From a virus: 64,000 nucleotides of DNA. The position numbers were made by a program, and so were the translations under genes. The notes under the pieces were generated by a model. The model ran no database searches and was not told the origin of the DNA. It saw only the letters and a program-made list of their open reading frames with translations. The DNA lies in the IMG/VR virus record IMGVR_UViG_3300017917_003766, positions 31,763 through 95,762 of that record, one strand, 5' to 3'. Shown piece by piece: positions 54,621 through 63,359 of this stretch (position 1 is the first letter of the stretch; each line of letters starts with the position of its first letter).

Positions 54621-55310
54621 TTATGGTCTGATAATTGCAGAGTTCAATCCGCTTGAGCTGACTGCATCCTTGCTAATCAGCGAACCAAGATCGTCTTGAT
54701 TAAACCTTTCAATTTGATCAGTTGTAATCTTATACATTGGGCCTATTTCACGAGCAACGTAAGTCATTGTTTCTTCAATGACAATGTCGTCCATTGATGC
54801 GCCTGAGCCCTCGTTGAGAAGCTCGACTCCATATATTGAACGTACGGCGCCCTGACCATATTCGTTTACAAATGTTATTGTAATATCAAATGGTGGAATC
54901 TGGTCTGCGTAATAAGGTGTTTTAGATACAACGTCTCTTCCTTGATTGGTGAACTCAGCAATTCCTCTCTTGTGCGAAGGATCGCCAGGAAGAGTATTGT
55001 GAGCTCTTGTAAAGAACTTCATCTCGGTTGATGTGTTGTGGTGTGTCTCAAGCATTTGGTAAAGAGCTGGGCGGTCAAAAACCGTAAAGATTAATGATCC
55101 AGCTATACCTCTTTTACCTCTTGAAAAAGAGCGTGGGTTGGGAGAGCCCATTGTGTAAATAGGTGCCTTTTCTCTTGTTACTGAAAATGTAATTCCAGAA
55201 AGAGCACCAATTTCTACGCCACCAAAAGTGGCAACAATATCAGCACCAGAAAATGTTGTGTAAGTATTGAGATACTTATTTACTGGGCTATCATAGTATT
55301 CGCCTGCCAT
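54621..55310 (-). CDS. Tail tube protein (229 aa)
   Basis: Intact 229 residues with a GGAGGG ribosome binding site, the strongest of the three tube genes. Motifs in order: TFSGADIVATFGG, FSVTREKAPIYTMGSPNPRSF, GKRGIAGSLIFTVFDRP, IPPFDITITFVNEYG and MDDIVIEETMTYVARE. This pattern is typical of tube proteins of large contractile-tailed phages. Directly downstream of the sheath gene, as usual. Probably the main tube subunit, since it has the best start signal and is shortest. No in-frame CGG. Confidence 0.8.
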   Translation of the reverse strand: MAGEYYDSPVNKYLNTYTTFSGADIVATFGGVEIGALSGITFSVTREKAPIYTMGSPNPRSFSRGKRGIAGSLIFTVFDRPALYQMLETHHNTSTEMKFFTRAHNTLPGDPSHKRGIAEFTNQGRDVVSKTPYYADQIPPFDITITFVNEYGQGAVRSIYGVELLNEGSGASMDDIVIEETMTYVAREIGPMYKITTDQIERFNQDDLGSLISKDAVSSSGLNSAIIRP

Positions 55311-55362
55311 ATACCCTCCAATCGGTACTTATAAAGTGCAGTGTGTATTTTTATTTATTTGA

Positions 55363-56592
55363 TCAGCCAAGGTCGACTGCAATTTGAACTTCAATATTTC
55401 TGAGTTCAAATGCTGGTGTCAACACAAGGTCAATCAAAGCCTTGCTTTCAGTTGCGATGTACTTGATATTGAAATCGCTATCAAGTATTGCGCCAAGCTG
55501 TTGCATGCCTCTAAGGGCTGATGTAATTGCGGTCTCCATCGAATTTCTAACCTGCAGAGTCGAAGGCTGGCCAATGAACTTCTGGCAGCTTTGACGAACA
55601 ACCAAGGTTGCTTCATTGATGATTCTCAATGTAGTAAGTCTTGTGTAGTCAGATGCAGAACCAGCGAATGTAAGACCATCAGAGAATATTGGTGCTCTAT
55701 TGAAGTTGAGCGTAACTGCGTTTACACCCTTGTTTGAAAGAGTATTCAATACTGTCTTTGTTGGGTTATATCTCAGGGCAGTAATGTTGTATACATTCTT
55801 ATTTACTGTAGAAGTATAAGATGCCATTCTGCTTAGCGCAGCTGCTGTTGCACATGCGCCGTTTGAGTAACCCCAATCAGATGGATAAGCTGATGGCTTA
55901 AGCTCAGTTGCAATAACCATAACGTGACGACCAATCTCTTTTAGAGTTGCATCTGCGTCATGATCTGGCAAGTTTGACAATGCAAGATGGCTTGAAACCT
56001 GCGAAGGAGTCATGACTTCATTTGCACTTGTGTATGGCTTGATGCCCATTACAGCTAGGCATGGGTGTGAATTCTCATTGATTGTTTTTACGAGATTTGC
56101 TACCTTATATACCCAGCTTGTGGCTGCTGTTGAAGAATTGTTTGCAAAGAAGCCAAAGTCTGGGCTTGAAGGAGTAGATGCCCATTCTTCTGGTGCACCG
56201 CCTCTTCCCCACGGTACAAGGATATCTGGTTGTGCGGCTTCTGCTGCTGCAAATGCTGCATCAAGAACGCTGCCACCAAAATCTGTGCTTGTTACCGAAC
56301 CAGTTGTGTGGTTCCATACGGTGTCACTTGGAAGTGGAACCATATAAATTCTTTCTGCGCCACCAGAGACAAGCTCAAAGTATGCTCTGTGACAGTGAGA
56401 GTCTTCACCAAATGCTTCGATAACATCGGCCTCATTTGTGCAGAAAACAACGTCTAGGTCAGCTACGTTACCTTCGCCATCATCTGTATCTCTCTTGGCA
56501 ATTACAACAACTCTTGGGCCCACTGGGCTGTCTTGACGAGAAATGCTGTAAAAGCGATCCTTAATAATTGTTTTTACGCCTGGTAATGCCAT
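55363..56592 (-). CDS. Tail sheath protein (409 aa)
   Basis: Intact 409 residues with a GGAGG ribosome binding site. The start LPGVKTIIKDRFYSI is the usual sheath N-terminus. The subtilisin-like middle contains VFCTNEADVIEAFGEDSHCHRAYFELVSGGAERIYMVPL-type blocks (positions about 50-90). The C-terminal domain has LTFAGSASDYTRLTTLRI, then an amphipathic region and IEVQIAVDLG. The role is the contractile outer tube. It is on the short side for the family (usually 400-700). It precedes the tube gene. No in-frame CGG in a gene expected to be very highly expressed. Confidence 0.88.
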   Translation of the reverse strand: MALPGVKTIIKDRFYSISRQDSPVGPRVVVIAKRDTDDGEGNVADLDVVFCTNEADVIEAFGEDSHCHRAYFELVSGGAERIYMVPLPSDTVWNHTTGSVTSTDFGGSVLDAAFAAAEAAQPDILVPWGRGGAPEEWASTPSSPDFGFFANNSSTAATSWVYKVANLVKTINENSHPCLAVMGIKPYTSANEVMTPSQVSSHLALSNLPDHDADATLKEIGRHVMVIATELKPSAYPSDWGYSNGACATAAALSRMASYTSTVNKNVYNITALRYNPTKTVLNTLSNKGVNAVTLNFNRAPIFSDGLTFAGSASDYTRLTTLRIINEATLVVRQSCQKFIGQPSTLQVRNSMETAITSALRGMQQLGAILDSDFNIKYIATESKALIDLVLTPAFELRNIEVQIAVDLG

Positions 56593-56636
56593 TTGGTTTC
56601 GACCTCCAAGTCATGGACTCTATATAACTCAGAACA

Positions 56637-56696
56637 TATAGTAATGAATAACCTATAAAAACAAACTACATTTTATTTTTTAATACTATATTTATA
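56637..56696 (-). promoter_or_regulatory. Promoter-like words upstream of the sheath gene
   Basis: The 114-base spacer before the sheath gene contains TATAAATA at 56689-56696, the word used by T4-type late promoters, and TACTATA at 56637-56643. TACTATA also occurs in the spacers at 542-548, 60880-60886 and 61203-61209. The spacer is long for this compact block, consistent with a promoter for sheath and tube. In AT-rich DNA both words occur by chance, so this is tentative. Confidence 0.3.
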
Positions 56697-56706
56697 CATT
56701 CTATTG

Positions 56707-57513
56707 CTAGTCATTTGGGGTGGCCGATTGAAAAAGATCTACAATTTTAAATTCTTCATGCCCCTGATATACCTCTCTATTATAATCATAAATTGGCGTT
56801 GCTGGCTGAGAGGCTATATACTGCCTTACATCGTAGACTATCTTATCTATAATGTCTACCTGGCTTATTGATAGTTTTTCTGTAGTTAGCATGTAAAGTA
56901 CTGTTCTTTTAACTACGTCGGCTTGATCCATATTTGTTTCTGTGTCAGATACTCTCCTTGCATACACAAACTCAGATGCACCTAATTTTTTAAATACTGG
57001 AGTATACTCTAACATGAAATCTTCAAATCTTTCCATAACCCTGTCGGCGACTTCAGCGCCAGCGTACCTAACTGAATCACCCTCAATTTTTCCTGCGTCA
57101 GCTTGAACTATAACGGTAAAAGATACTACATTTTGGAATCTCTGGCCCTCAATAATATAATATTTTCCATCTTCACCCAAAGCCTTGTCTCTATACCTCA
57201 TTTTTGGTTCTTGATTATGAGCTCTTTTTAGCTCCATTCCATAGGCAATGCACGGATACGATGCAAATGATCCGCCAAATGTAGCCACTATCGGAATATC
57301 TGGATAGGAGTTTTCCCAAAGTAGTTTTACAACCTGTATAAACTCAAGGTAGCTAAGATTACCATCCGCCTTCATTCTTCTGGCATCCGTGTTATGATAT
57401 TGTTCCGGTCTAGTTACCTGTCTTCTATCGAATTCGTTCATCTGATTTTGACGAACCGAATATGGACTTAAGTCATCGTCTATTCTTCCTGGAAATGGAA
57501 ATGAAGATTGCAT
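56707..57513 (-). CDS. Neck/tail-terminator-like protein (268 aa)
   Basis: Intact 268 residues; ATG 57513 follows the stop of the upstream gene by one base and has an AGGAGC ribosome binding site. The first 60 residues are polar and unstructured. Residues about 85-230 form an alpha/beta domain (IVATFGGSFASYPCIAYGMEL, then FTVIVQADA, then DRVMERFEDFMLEY), which resembles tail completion or terminator proteins of large myoviruses. Location between connectors and the sheath gene fits that role. No in-frame CGG. Confidence 0.55.
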   Translation of the reverse strand: MQSSFPFPGRIDDDLSPYSVRQNQMNEFDRRQVTRPEQYHNTDARRMKADGNLSYLEFIQVVKLLWENSYPDIPIVATFGGSFASYPCIAYGMELKRAHNQEPKMRYRDKALGEDGKYYIIEGQRFQNVVSFTVIVQADAGKIEGDSVRYAGAEVADRVMERFEDFMLEYTPVFKKLGASEFVYARRVSDTETNMDQADVVKRTVLYMLTTEKLSISQVDIIDKIVYDVRQYIASQPATPIYDYNREVYQGHEEFKIVDLFQSATPND

Positions 57514-57514
57514 A

Positions 57515-59596
57515 CTAAGCTCCTGGTCCAGTCGTCACTGAAAAATTAATATTTTTTAAACCAAGAGAAGATACTAGATTTAATTGAAAAATTAAAAATC
57601 CTCTTTCAGTTTTTGATGCATACGCCTGCATGTCGTAGCTCTTTATTACTCTTGCTCCAACTAGTAATTCTAATATATTTTTTACTTGTTTTGTTACTTT
57701 ATCTTCTGCGTTTTTTCCTATTCCATCATTTGATATATTTTTTATTTCATTTATCACCATTGCAACAAGTCTCATCTGTGGAGCTTTTGATAAACTGCTT
57801 GAGGCAGTCGACATTGTATAGTCGTTAGAAATAGAAACTTCGTAAGGGTTACCCCTCATGGCTCTTCTAGTTCTGTATACGGTATTGATACCAAGGTTAT
57901 CTAACCTCATATGTGCGCTACGAGAAAGATCAGATCCATACAATGAAAATGCGCCTTCCAATCTGTGTCTTATCATACCCATATATACTGGAGTCGATGA
58001 CATCGCTCCGGCAAATGCAGCGGATGCGCTACTTGTGTAGGAACGATTAAATCCAATGTGATTGAAATTTAATTCTCCATATATTGGTATTACATATCTT
58101 CCAATGTCAGATTCAATTTGACCATCTGATTTATATGTTGTGAGTTTATTCTTAAAGATTGGGTTTGCTTCAAGAACTGATATATCAGATTCTTTAACTC
58201 CGTTTGATCTTGATCCGATGATTCCCAATTGAATGTAACCAGTGTTTTCGTGAAAATTGTAGCAGTGCAAAGCAAGCTGCGCTATGAAGTTGATTGATCC
58301 AGTATTTATTAAAGAAATCTCAAGAGGAACAATGATATCTATTAATTCATAGTTTTTAATAAACTCATAAGAGTCAGACAATCTTTCGTAGTATTTTTGA
58401 TAAAAGTTTAATGAATCTACATTATTTGAAGAAATCAAATGTGGCATAGGGTCGAGTCTTTTAGATACGTCATCTATATACTCAGACATTGGTGCTGCAG
58501 CAAGTATGAATATGCTCTGAGCGCCGCAACTATAGGCGTCGAATACTCCTCTTAGTAGAGGTGACTTCATGTCCGCACCAAGCAAATTAACGGCTTCTTG
58601 TATTGAATTAATTTTATATATTTCATTTAGCTCTAATCCATCTGCGTGTCCAACAAGCAGTATGGAGTTTGTGCTTGACTCATCGAGCGCACTGTATATT
58701 GGTTTGAAAGAAACTGCAGAACTACCAGTTGGACCTGACAATTGATCAGATGTACCAAGAATATTTTTAACTAAGTATTTACCAAAAGCAGCTGTTTGCG
58801 CTATGTTTTGAGTACTTGCCAAAAAAAATTCAAAAGTATTGTCTGTTGGGATGGCAGTTACTTCGTAGGTTCCATCAAGAAATTTATCTGTTTCTTGTAT
58901 TGTGACAAATTCACCAACTTCTATAAAATGATTATTTTCGGTTGTAATCGTTGCAATATTGTTTTCTAATTTTTTTCCAATTACGTTTCCAGTTTTTGTA
59001 TAGTTTTTATTGACTGCTTCAAAAGTATGCTCTACTACTTGCGCTCTACCATTGTAGTTAGTTTGTATGACTACTGTATATATTCCACTTTGAAGATCCG
59101 ATGGAACAGTAAAGGAAAACTGGTACTCAGAAGAAGATATTCTTTTGAAATAACTGGAGCTTTTTAGAGTCAATCTTGCTAAGTATAAAGAAGAGTTGAA
59201 TCCAGATATATCAGGTATGGAACTGGCTATCTTCTTTGCAACCACTTTATTGGAGTTAACTACCGATGTTATTTCATAATCTCCATTGCACGACTGACTA
59301 ATACCGTAAACATAAACAGAATTTCCTACCTTAAGAAAATGTTCTGTTTCAAATTCAAAGGTTAAAAATGCATAACCGTCAACAATTGTTGATGGCAAAA
59401 CAATTGAAGTAATTCTATAACTTGAATTCAACAAAGATACAGAAGGTTGTATGATTTGACCAGTTCCTATTTCTCCACGAACTACGGTTGCAAATACGTC
59501 AATCGGCTCGGCTTCAGCCAATGGATCATAAAAAGAACCACCAAACGAAAATCCAAATCTAAAGTTTGCTACTTGAGTATTAGCTAGCCTAAGCAT
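57515..59596 (-). CDS. Long sheath-like protein (693 aa)
   Basis: I take ATG 59596 as the start (GAGAAGAG just upstream) rather than an in-frame TTG at 59626. The N-terminal 250 residues are beta-rich, Ig-like repeats. From about residue 290 there are sheath-type blocks: NSILLVGHADG, NSIQEAVNLLGADMKSPLLR, SCGAQSIFILAAAP, and at the end RVIKSYDMQAYAS followed by GFLIFQLNLVSSLGLKN, as in the C-terminal domain of sheath proteins. Thus the phage seems to encode two sheath-like proteins. This one may be a sheath terminator or a decorated sheath variant. No in-frame CGG. Confidence 0.65.
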   Translation of the reverse strand: MLRLANTQVANFRFGFSFGGSFYDPLAEAEPIDVFATVVRGEIGTGQIIQPSVSLLNSSYRITSIVLPSTIVDGYAFLTFEFETEHFLKVGNSVYVYGISQSCNGDYEITSVVNSNKVVAKKIASSIPDISGFNSSLYLARLTLKSSSYFKRISSSEYQFSFTVPSDLQSGIYTVVIQTNYNGRAQVVEHTFEAVNKNYTKTGNVIGKKLENNIATITTENNHFIEVGEFVTIQETDKFLDGTYEVTAIPTDNTFEFFLASTQNIAQTAAFGKYLVKNILGTSDQLSGPTGSSAVSFKPIYSALDESSTNSILLVGHADGLELNEIYKINSIQEAVNLLGADMKSPLLRGVFDAYSCGAQSIFILAAAPMSEYIDDVSKRLDPMPHLISSNNVDSLNFYQKYYERLSDSYEFIKNYELIDIIVPLEISLINTGSINFIAQLALHCYNFHENTGYIQLGIIGSRSNGVKESDISVLEANPIFKNKLTTYKSDGQIESDIGRYVIPIYGELNFNHIGFNRSYTSSASAAFAGAMSSTPVYMGMIRHRLEGAFSLYGSDLSRSAHMRLDNLGINTVYRTRRAMRGNPYEVSISNDYTMSTASSSLSKAPQMRLVAMVINEIKNISNDGIGKNAEDKVTKQVKNILELLVGARVIKSYDMQAYASKTERGFLIFQLNLVSSLGLKNINFSVTTGPGA

Positions 59597-59966
59597 TGGG
59601 TGTCTCTTCTCTGGTTGCTCCCGCAATCCAGTAAACTATTTTGCCGCCTCTACCTCTAACTGGTGCGGCAAAGTCTATTTTAAATATTTCATTTCCAGTT
59701 GGAAGTTCTTCATATATTCTATCTCCAGACTTTGGATTAACAAAATCTTGTAAGTAGTATATAACTTCTGAGGCGACCGTAATACCTTGTGTCTTTTCTT
59801 GCATTGCATTTGCGAATCCGCTAGAACCAGGATAGTATGATCTTGTTGTGTATCTCTGTAGTTTGGACTCATACTTCATTGATTGTGCGTCTGCCAATCT
59901 TTGAATTAAAATGTTATGTCCCCACTGTTTTAAAATATTTTTAAATGTTTTTTGAGGATTAATCAT
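59589..59966 (-). CDS. Head-tail adaptor/head-closure-like protein (125 aa)
   Basis: Intact 125 residues, overlapping both neighbours by 8 bases. The pattern is NILKQWGHNILIQR near the N-terminus, then a beta barrel with LQDFVNPKSGDRIYEELPTG and KIDFAAPVRGRGGKIVYW. That is typical of head-closure (stopper) proteins, which are about 110-130 residues. It would seal the portal-adaptor ring and dock the tail. The gene lies directly after the connector gene. No in-frame CGG. Confidence 0.65.
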   Translation of the reverse strand: MINPQKTFKNILKQWGHNILIQRLADAQSMKYESKLQRYTTRSYYPGSSGFANAMQEKTQGITVASEVIYYLQDFVNPKSGDRIYEELPTGNEIFKIDFAAPVRGRGGKIVYWIAGATREETPNA

Positions 59967-60849
59967 TCTTCCTTAATCCTCTTTCGGGTATCGGGTTTTC
60001 CTTAGGGGATATCAGAGCATTCGGGCCGTATATGTCTTTATCTGAAAGATATATTGTTGATCCAGTATACGGATCTACCGCTCTTCCAGAACTGATCGTC
60101 GGCATTGTGGGAAGGCCTTTTGGTTGTATCGCTCTTATCCCTACTTTTTGAGCTAGAATCTCTTTTCTAAGAGTTGCTGCTATTTGACACCAAGTTGTTG
60201 CATTTGCTCTGCTCAAAGTATTTCTTGGAAGATTTCTATTTGTTATTGACAGATCGCCAAGTCTGACAGAAAGCTCATCATCTCCACCTCCGCCATATAC
60301 TCTTGAAAGCTCGCATGCAGTGGCTGCTTTTATATATTCAATTGCGGTAAAACTCAAATTGCTTCCGTCTTCTGTATCAAGTAGACCAAATATATCTTTA
60401 ATTTCCTGAGAATATATATGTACAAATTCTCCTATTTCAAGCAGTGGTGCATCAGGGAAGTATGGCACTAGTTCTTCTGGATCAACATATAATGGCTCTA
60501 CATCAGCTGCAAAAGCTATTATTTCGTCTTCCCTTAAGAAGATAGTAGGCTTGTAATCTTCTTCTGGTGTACTAACATAAACTTGTTGATTAACATTTAT
60601 TGTTTTATCACCATCAAGTGTTCCTATAAAGGTTACTTTATAATTGCCAGCAGCCGTTGGGGTATACTCGTAGTAGTATTCTGACTCAGTAAGTGAATTT
60701 GGAGTAGTTGATAATATTAGATTGTTATTGGAATCAAATAATTTAAAAAGAACAGATATTGGCTCTACCTCAACTTCGTTTCCAGAGGCATCAATATCTA
60801 TAAACTTAACCCTAAAGCGAACTGTATCATTCACATAAATGGCGGCCAT
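59959..60849 (-). CDS. Head-tail connector with N-terminal Ig-like domain (296 aa)
   Basis: Intact 296 residues; ATG 60849 has an AGGATC ribosome binding site. Residues 1-95 form an Ig-like beta-sandwich (IYVNDTVRFRVKFIDID, then YYYEYTPTAAGNYKVTF). The rest is helical: YIKAATACELSRVYGGGGDD and TWCQIAATLRKEILAQKVG match the gp6/SPP1 gp15-like connector pattern. It would extend the portal ring. The Ig-like fusion is not standard for the family. The downstream adaptor gene overlaps its end. Confidence 0.65.
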   Translation of the reverse strand: MAAIYVNDTVRFRVKFIDIDASGNEVEVEPISVLFKLFDSNNNLILSTTPNSLTESEYYYEYTPTAAGNYKVTFIGTLDGDKTINVNQQVYVSTPEEDYKPTIFLREDEIIAFAADVEPLYVDPEELVPYFPDAPLLEIGEFVHIYSQEIKDIFGLLDTEDGSNLSFTAIEYIKAATACELSRVYGGGGDDELSVRLGDLSITNRNLPRNTLSRANATTWCQIAATLRKEILAQKVGIRAIQPKGLPTMPTISSGRAVDPYTGSTIYLSDKDIYGPNALISPKENPIPERGLRKND

Positions 60850-60912
60850 AATAAGATCCTATCTTGTCAATCAAATGCTTATAGTACCGTAAAACCTAGA
60901 ATTTTGCGAGAA

Positions 60913-61197
60913 CTAGCCAAGACCAACTACATTGCCTTCATATATTGTAACTGCCTCTATGGAGGTAAGAGCAGAAAGATTTTCTTCTACTGTTTCAATC
61001 GTTATAATTCCACTAGGAGATACGTCTATGCTTAATACGGCTATAGTGGTTTTATTTGAATAATCTTGTGTACCCGCAAATGATATTTTAATATTATTTA
61101 ATATAATAGGCGCTGGCAAAGATGCGACCTTAATTATCAATGAGCCGATGTAGTTAACACCTGACTGCTCATAGAAAACAGTATCGTTATAAATCAT
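60913..61197 (-). CDS. Small beta-rich hypothetical protein (94 aa)
   Basis: Intact 94-residue frame in the head-tail gene cluster. It is predicted to be all-beta (SLIIKVASL, NNIKISFAG, TTIAVLSIDVSPSGIITIETV). It looks like a small head or neck decoration protein; I do not recognise a family. It begins 12 bases after the preceding stop without a clear ribosome binding site. Confidence 0.5.
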   Translation of the reverse strand: MIYNDTVFYEQSGVNYIGSLIIKVASLPAPIILNNIKISFAGTQDYSNKTTIAVLSIDVSPSGIITIETVEENLSALTSIEAVTIYEGNVVGLG

Positions 61198-61209
61198 GAC
61201 TTTATAGTA

Positions 61210-61971
61210 CTAAATAAGCTGTTTTTGAATCAGTTTTAAAACTCTCTGTTTAGACCTAGATTGTTCAAACATTTTATATCTATCAGATAATCGAGCTAGT
61301 TTTTTAAATGGAGAAACATTGACAAAAGATCCTATAAGTTTTTCTATTTCATTATTTGTAACAAATCTTTTTAGTATTATTTTTTTGTCTGTATCAAAAT
61401 GTAGGTAACATATGGCTTCTCCAGCCAAAATATTTAAAGTATTTATGTTAGGCCACAATTGAAACTCCATATTCATTGGGCGAAACCATTTTGCTATATC
61501 AAAACGACCTGGTACAATCGTCCCAGATTCATAACTTGAGACATGCTCAAAGTATGGTGGCGTGAGCGTAGCAATCATGCTATCTTCTTCGGAAAAAAAC
61601 ACTATTGGATATCTATAGTCTATTAAATTATGACCTGCCAAAGTTGGTTTATGAACATACTGAAAATCAATTTTATGTGTTTTTTCATACATGGGACTAT
61701 TATTCAACTGCTTTGTTCTGTGTGTGTCAAAGTTGAAAGAAACTTGACTATCTACAGGAGCCCTAACAACGAATGTATTTTTTAATAAATCAGATGTTGC
61801 TGGACATCTAAGGAAGTTAATCAAATTATCTTTTACTGGTGCTTTTTTTGATAAAAGCTCATCATAAACAGACTTTGGTTCTGCGTACAGATGATTGAGA
61901 TCATACATACCACGAGCAGAATATGCTGGTGACCAATATATTATTGTTTCAGATTTTGTTTTTTTGTTCAT
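61210..61971 (-). CDS. Hypothetical protein (253 aa)
   Basis: Intact 253 residues, starting 12 bases after the small zinc-binding-like gene. It is a mixed alpha/beta sequence with conserved-looking aromatic blocks (IIYWSPAYSARGMYD, DYRYPIVFFSEED, WFRPMNMEFQLWP). The C-terminal 40 residues are basic and helical (FEQSRSKQRVLKLIQKQ). I recognise no domain. The compact composition suggests a soluble enzyme-like or assembly protein rather than a fibre. No in-frame CGG. Confidence 0.55.
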   Translation of the reverse strand: MNKKTKSETIIYWSPAYSARGMYDLNHLYAEPKSVYDELLSKKAPVKDNLINFLRCPATSDLLKNTFVVRAPVDSQVSFNFDTHRTKQLNNSPMYEKTHKIDFQYVHKPTLAGHNLIDYRYPIVFFSEEDSMIATLTPPYFEHVSSYESGTIVPGRFDIAKWFRPMNMEFQLWPNINTLNILAGEAICYLHFDTDKKIILKRFVTNNEIEKLIGSFVNVSPFKKLARLSDRYKMFEQSRSKQRVLKLIQKQLI

Positions 61972-61983
61972 CTAAAATGTATT

Positions 61984-62154
61984 TTACCATTTTCCAATGG
62001 GACAAACTGCTGATTTAATGCGTGTTTTTACTCTCATAAAACAACCACACTCTTTACACTGCCCAGATGGCTTAAAGAATCTTGGACATTCCTTACAAAT
62101 AGACAAACGTATTTTATGATATGATTCGTCTTTATCTATTTCTTTAGAACTCAT
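61984..62154 (-). CDS. Small zinc-finger-like protein (56 aa)
   Basis: A 56-residue frame whose start ATG overlaps the stop of the upstream gene as ATGA, indicating translational coupling. It contains LSICKECPRFF, then GQCKECGCFM, then SAVCPIGKW: CxxC, CxxCxC and a final CPxxKW. Six to seven cysteines in this spacing suggest one structural zinc site. Proteins of this type and size recur in tailed-phage structural regions; their role is unknown. Confidence 0.75.
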   Translation of the reverse strand: MSSKEIDKDESYHKIRLSICKECPRFFKPSGQCKECGCFMRVKTRIKSAVCPIGKW

Positions 62155-62465
62155 TCTTCCTCTGAATTCTGAATAGCTTCCAAATACTGTGCAAATTTTA
62201 TATTTCTAAACATCCAATACTGTTGAACTGCTGCAATGTAGGCATACAGTCTACCAGCTGGTGGATTTAACTTGCTGATAAATCCATCTAAATATGTTTC
62301 TGAAGCTGATCTAAGTTCATCTTGAATATGGTTTTCTATTTTAGAAAAACAACTTGGATCTTCGTGACACAGCTCTAGCATCTGTGCTTCGCTTGTGAGG
62401 ACAATGACTTCGTCATTGTTAATGATGACTGGACCATTGTCTGTTGCATGAATTTCAAATGACAT
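62151..62465 (-). CDS. Small helical hypothetical protein (104 aa)
   Basis: Intact 104 residues with an AGAGG ribosome binding site. The N-terminal 30 residues are beta (EIHATDNGPVIINNDEVIVL). The rest is helical with two cysteines (LCHEDPSCF) and an aromatic helix (YAYIAAVQQYWMFRNIKF). No family recognised. It is preceded by a good promoter candidate, so it may head the connector operon. Confidence 0.55.
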   Translation of the reverse strand: MSFEIHATDNGPVIINNDEVIVLTSEAQMLELCHEDPSCFSKIENHIQDELRSASETYLDGFISKLNPPAGRLYAYIAAVQQYWMFRNIKFAQYLEAIQNSEEE

Positions 62466-62497
62466 ACTTTAACCTCTTTCACTATATACTGAACTAT

Positions 62498-62506
62498 ATT
62501 ATATCA
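62498..62506 (-). promoter_or_regulatory. Extended -10 promoter candidate upstream of the 62151-62465 gene
   Basis: The spacer contains TGATATAAT on the coding strand, a full extended -10, about 33 bases upstream of the start codon. An ATAATATAG repeat follows. It resembles the extended -10 found at 52720-52728 before the chaperone gene, suggesting host sigma70-type transcription of this block. Confidence 0.45.
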
Positions 62507-62525
62507 TATATAATGAAAATACCAA

Positions 62526-62846
62526 TTACAATGGTTGAGAAAATTCTCCTGTTTGATCGTCATAATTCCAGTTTTCAAGCACGACGTTCTTCTGTTCTGT
62601 TGTAAGTTTTACTACTTTAGGATTAGAAGACCAAGCAGTTATTTCTTTTTGCATAGTTTCTTTACTTGCAATAAAAATTACTGCGACCTTTCCATCAACG
62701 ACGAAGGCAAAAAACTCGTATCCATCAGGACTAATTTGTGAACTACCAAGCCCTATTTGGGCAAAAAAGTTTGTCTTTTGTTCGTCAGTCATATTTTCAA
62801 AATTTGAAGAATCTGCGTGAGCTGATGATGTTTGTGTATCGGACAT
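62526..62846 (-). CDS. Small hypothetical protein (106 aa)
   Basis: Intact 106 residues with an AAAAGGAAA ribosome binding site. It begins with a short Ser-rich tail, then MTDEQKTNFFAQIGL, a beta hairpin (FFAFVVDGKVAVIFIAS) and helices. No family recognised. It has no signal peptide. It may be a head or neck accessory protein. Confidence 0.5.
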   Translation of the reverse strand: MSDTQTSSAHADSSNFENMTDEQKTNFFAQIGLGSSQISPDGYEFFAFVVDGKVAVIFIASKETMQKEITAWSSNPKVVKLTTEQKNVVLENWNYDDQTGEFSQPL

Positions 62847-62870
62847 ATTTTTATATTTCCTTTTCTATTT

Positions 62871-63341
62871 TTATACTAAAGTAGCATTATACGAAGCTGG
62901 ATAAACGCACGTAGTATTACTTAGTGTTGCTATTCCGGAGTTCACCGGACACGAATATGAGGTGCTCGAACACGTGGTTGTTATGTAGTACGGCTGATAG
63001 CAACCGCCGCCCACATTGCCTATTGGATTCCAGCCTGTGTCGTAGCAGGTGCAGTGCACACTGAAGCAACCTGCGCAGTTTGGCCATGGGCAAGAAGCGC
63101 AACTACAGCAACCCGCTCCTGCTCCATCGCTGCCCCAAAATCCACCACCGCTATAACACCCAGGGCCTTGCTGACACGAATAGCTCGTTGTCGTAGCCGT
63201 AGCCGCGTAGTTCGCAGGGTAATAGCACCTATTGTCTGATGCCAAAGTAACGATACCACCATTAACCAGACACTTAAATGAGCCTTTGGACAAGCCAAAC
63301 TTTCTAGCTGATCCACCACTAATCCTATTTAAAAATGGCAT
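62871..63341 (-). CDS. Cysteine-rich repeat protein (156 aa)
   Basis: Intact 156 residues with an AGGAGC ribosome binding site. About 16 cysteines are present. The N- and C-terminal thirds carry two copies of a motif of the type C.VN.GI.TL....C.YPA.Y.AT (residues about 24-47 and 130-153). The centre is Gly/Cys/Trp-rich (GCCSCASCPWPNC). Such a protein is probably disulfide- or metal-stabilised and extracellular, for example a fibre tip or capsid surface adhesin. It follows the fibre-like protein at the right edge. No in-frame CGG in spite of high GC. Confidence 0.65.
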   Translation of the reverse strand: MPFLNRISGGSARKFGLSKGSFKCLVNGGIVTLASDNRCYYPANYAATATTTSYSCQQGPGCYSGGGFWGSDGAGAGCCSCASCPWPNCAGCFSVHCTCYDTGWNPIGNVGGGCYQPYYITTTCSSTSYSCPVNSGIATLSNTTCVYPASYNATLV

Positions 63342-63359
63342 GTTTGAGCTACGCTCCTA

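Noticed and set aside
59597-59626. TTG start at 59626 for the long sheath-like gene
   Set aside because: ATG 59596 has a GAGAAGAG sequence just upstream and gives only an 8-base overlap, like neighbouring genes.
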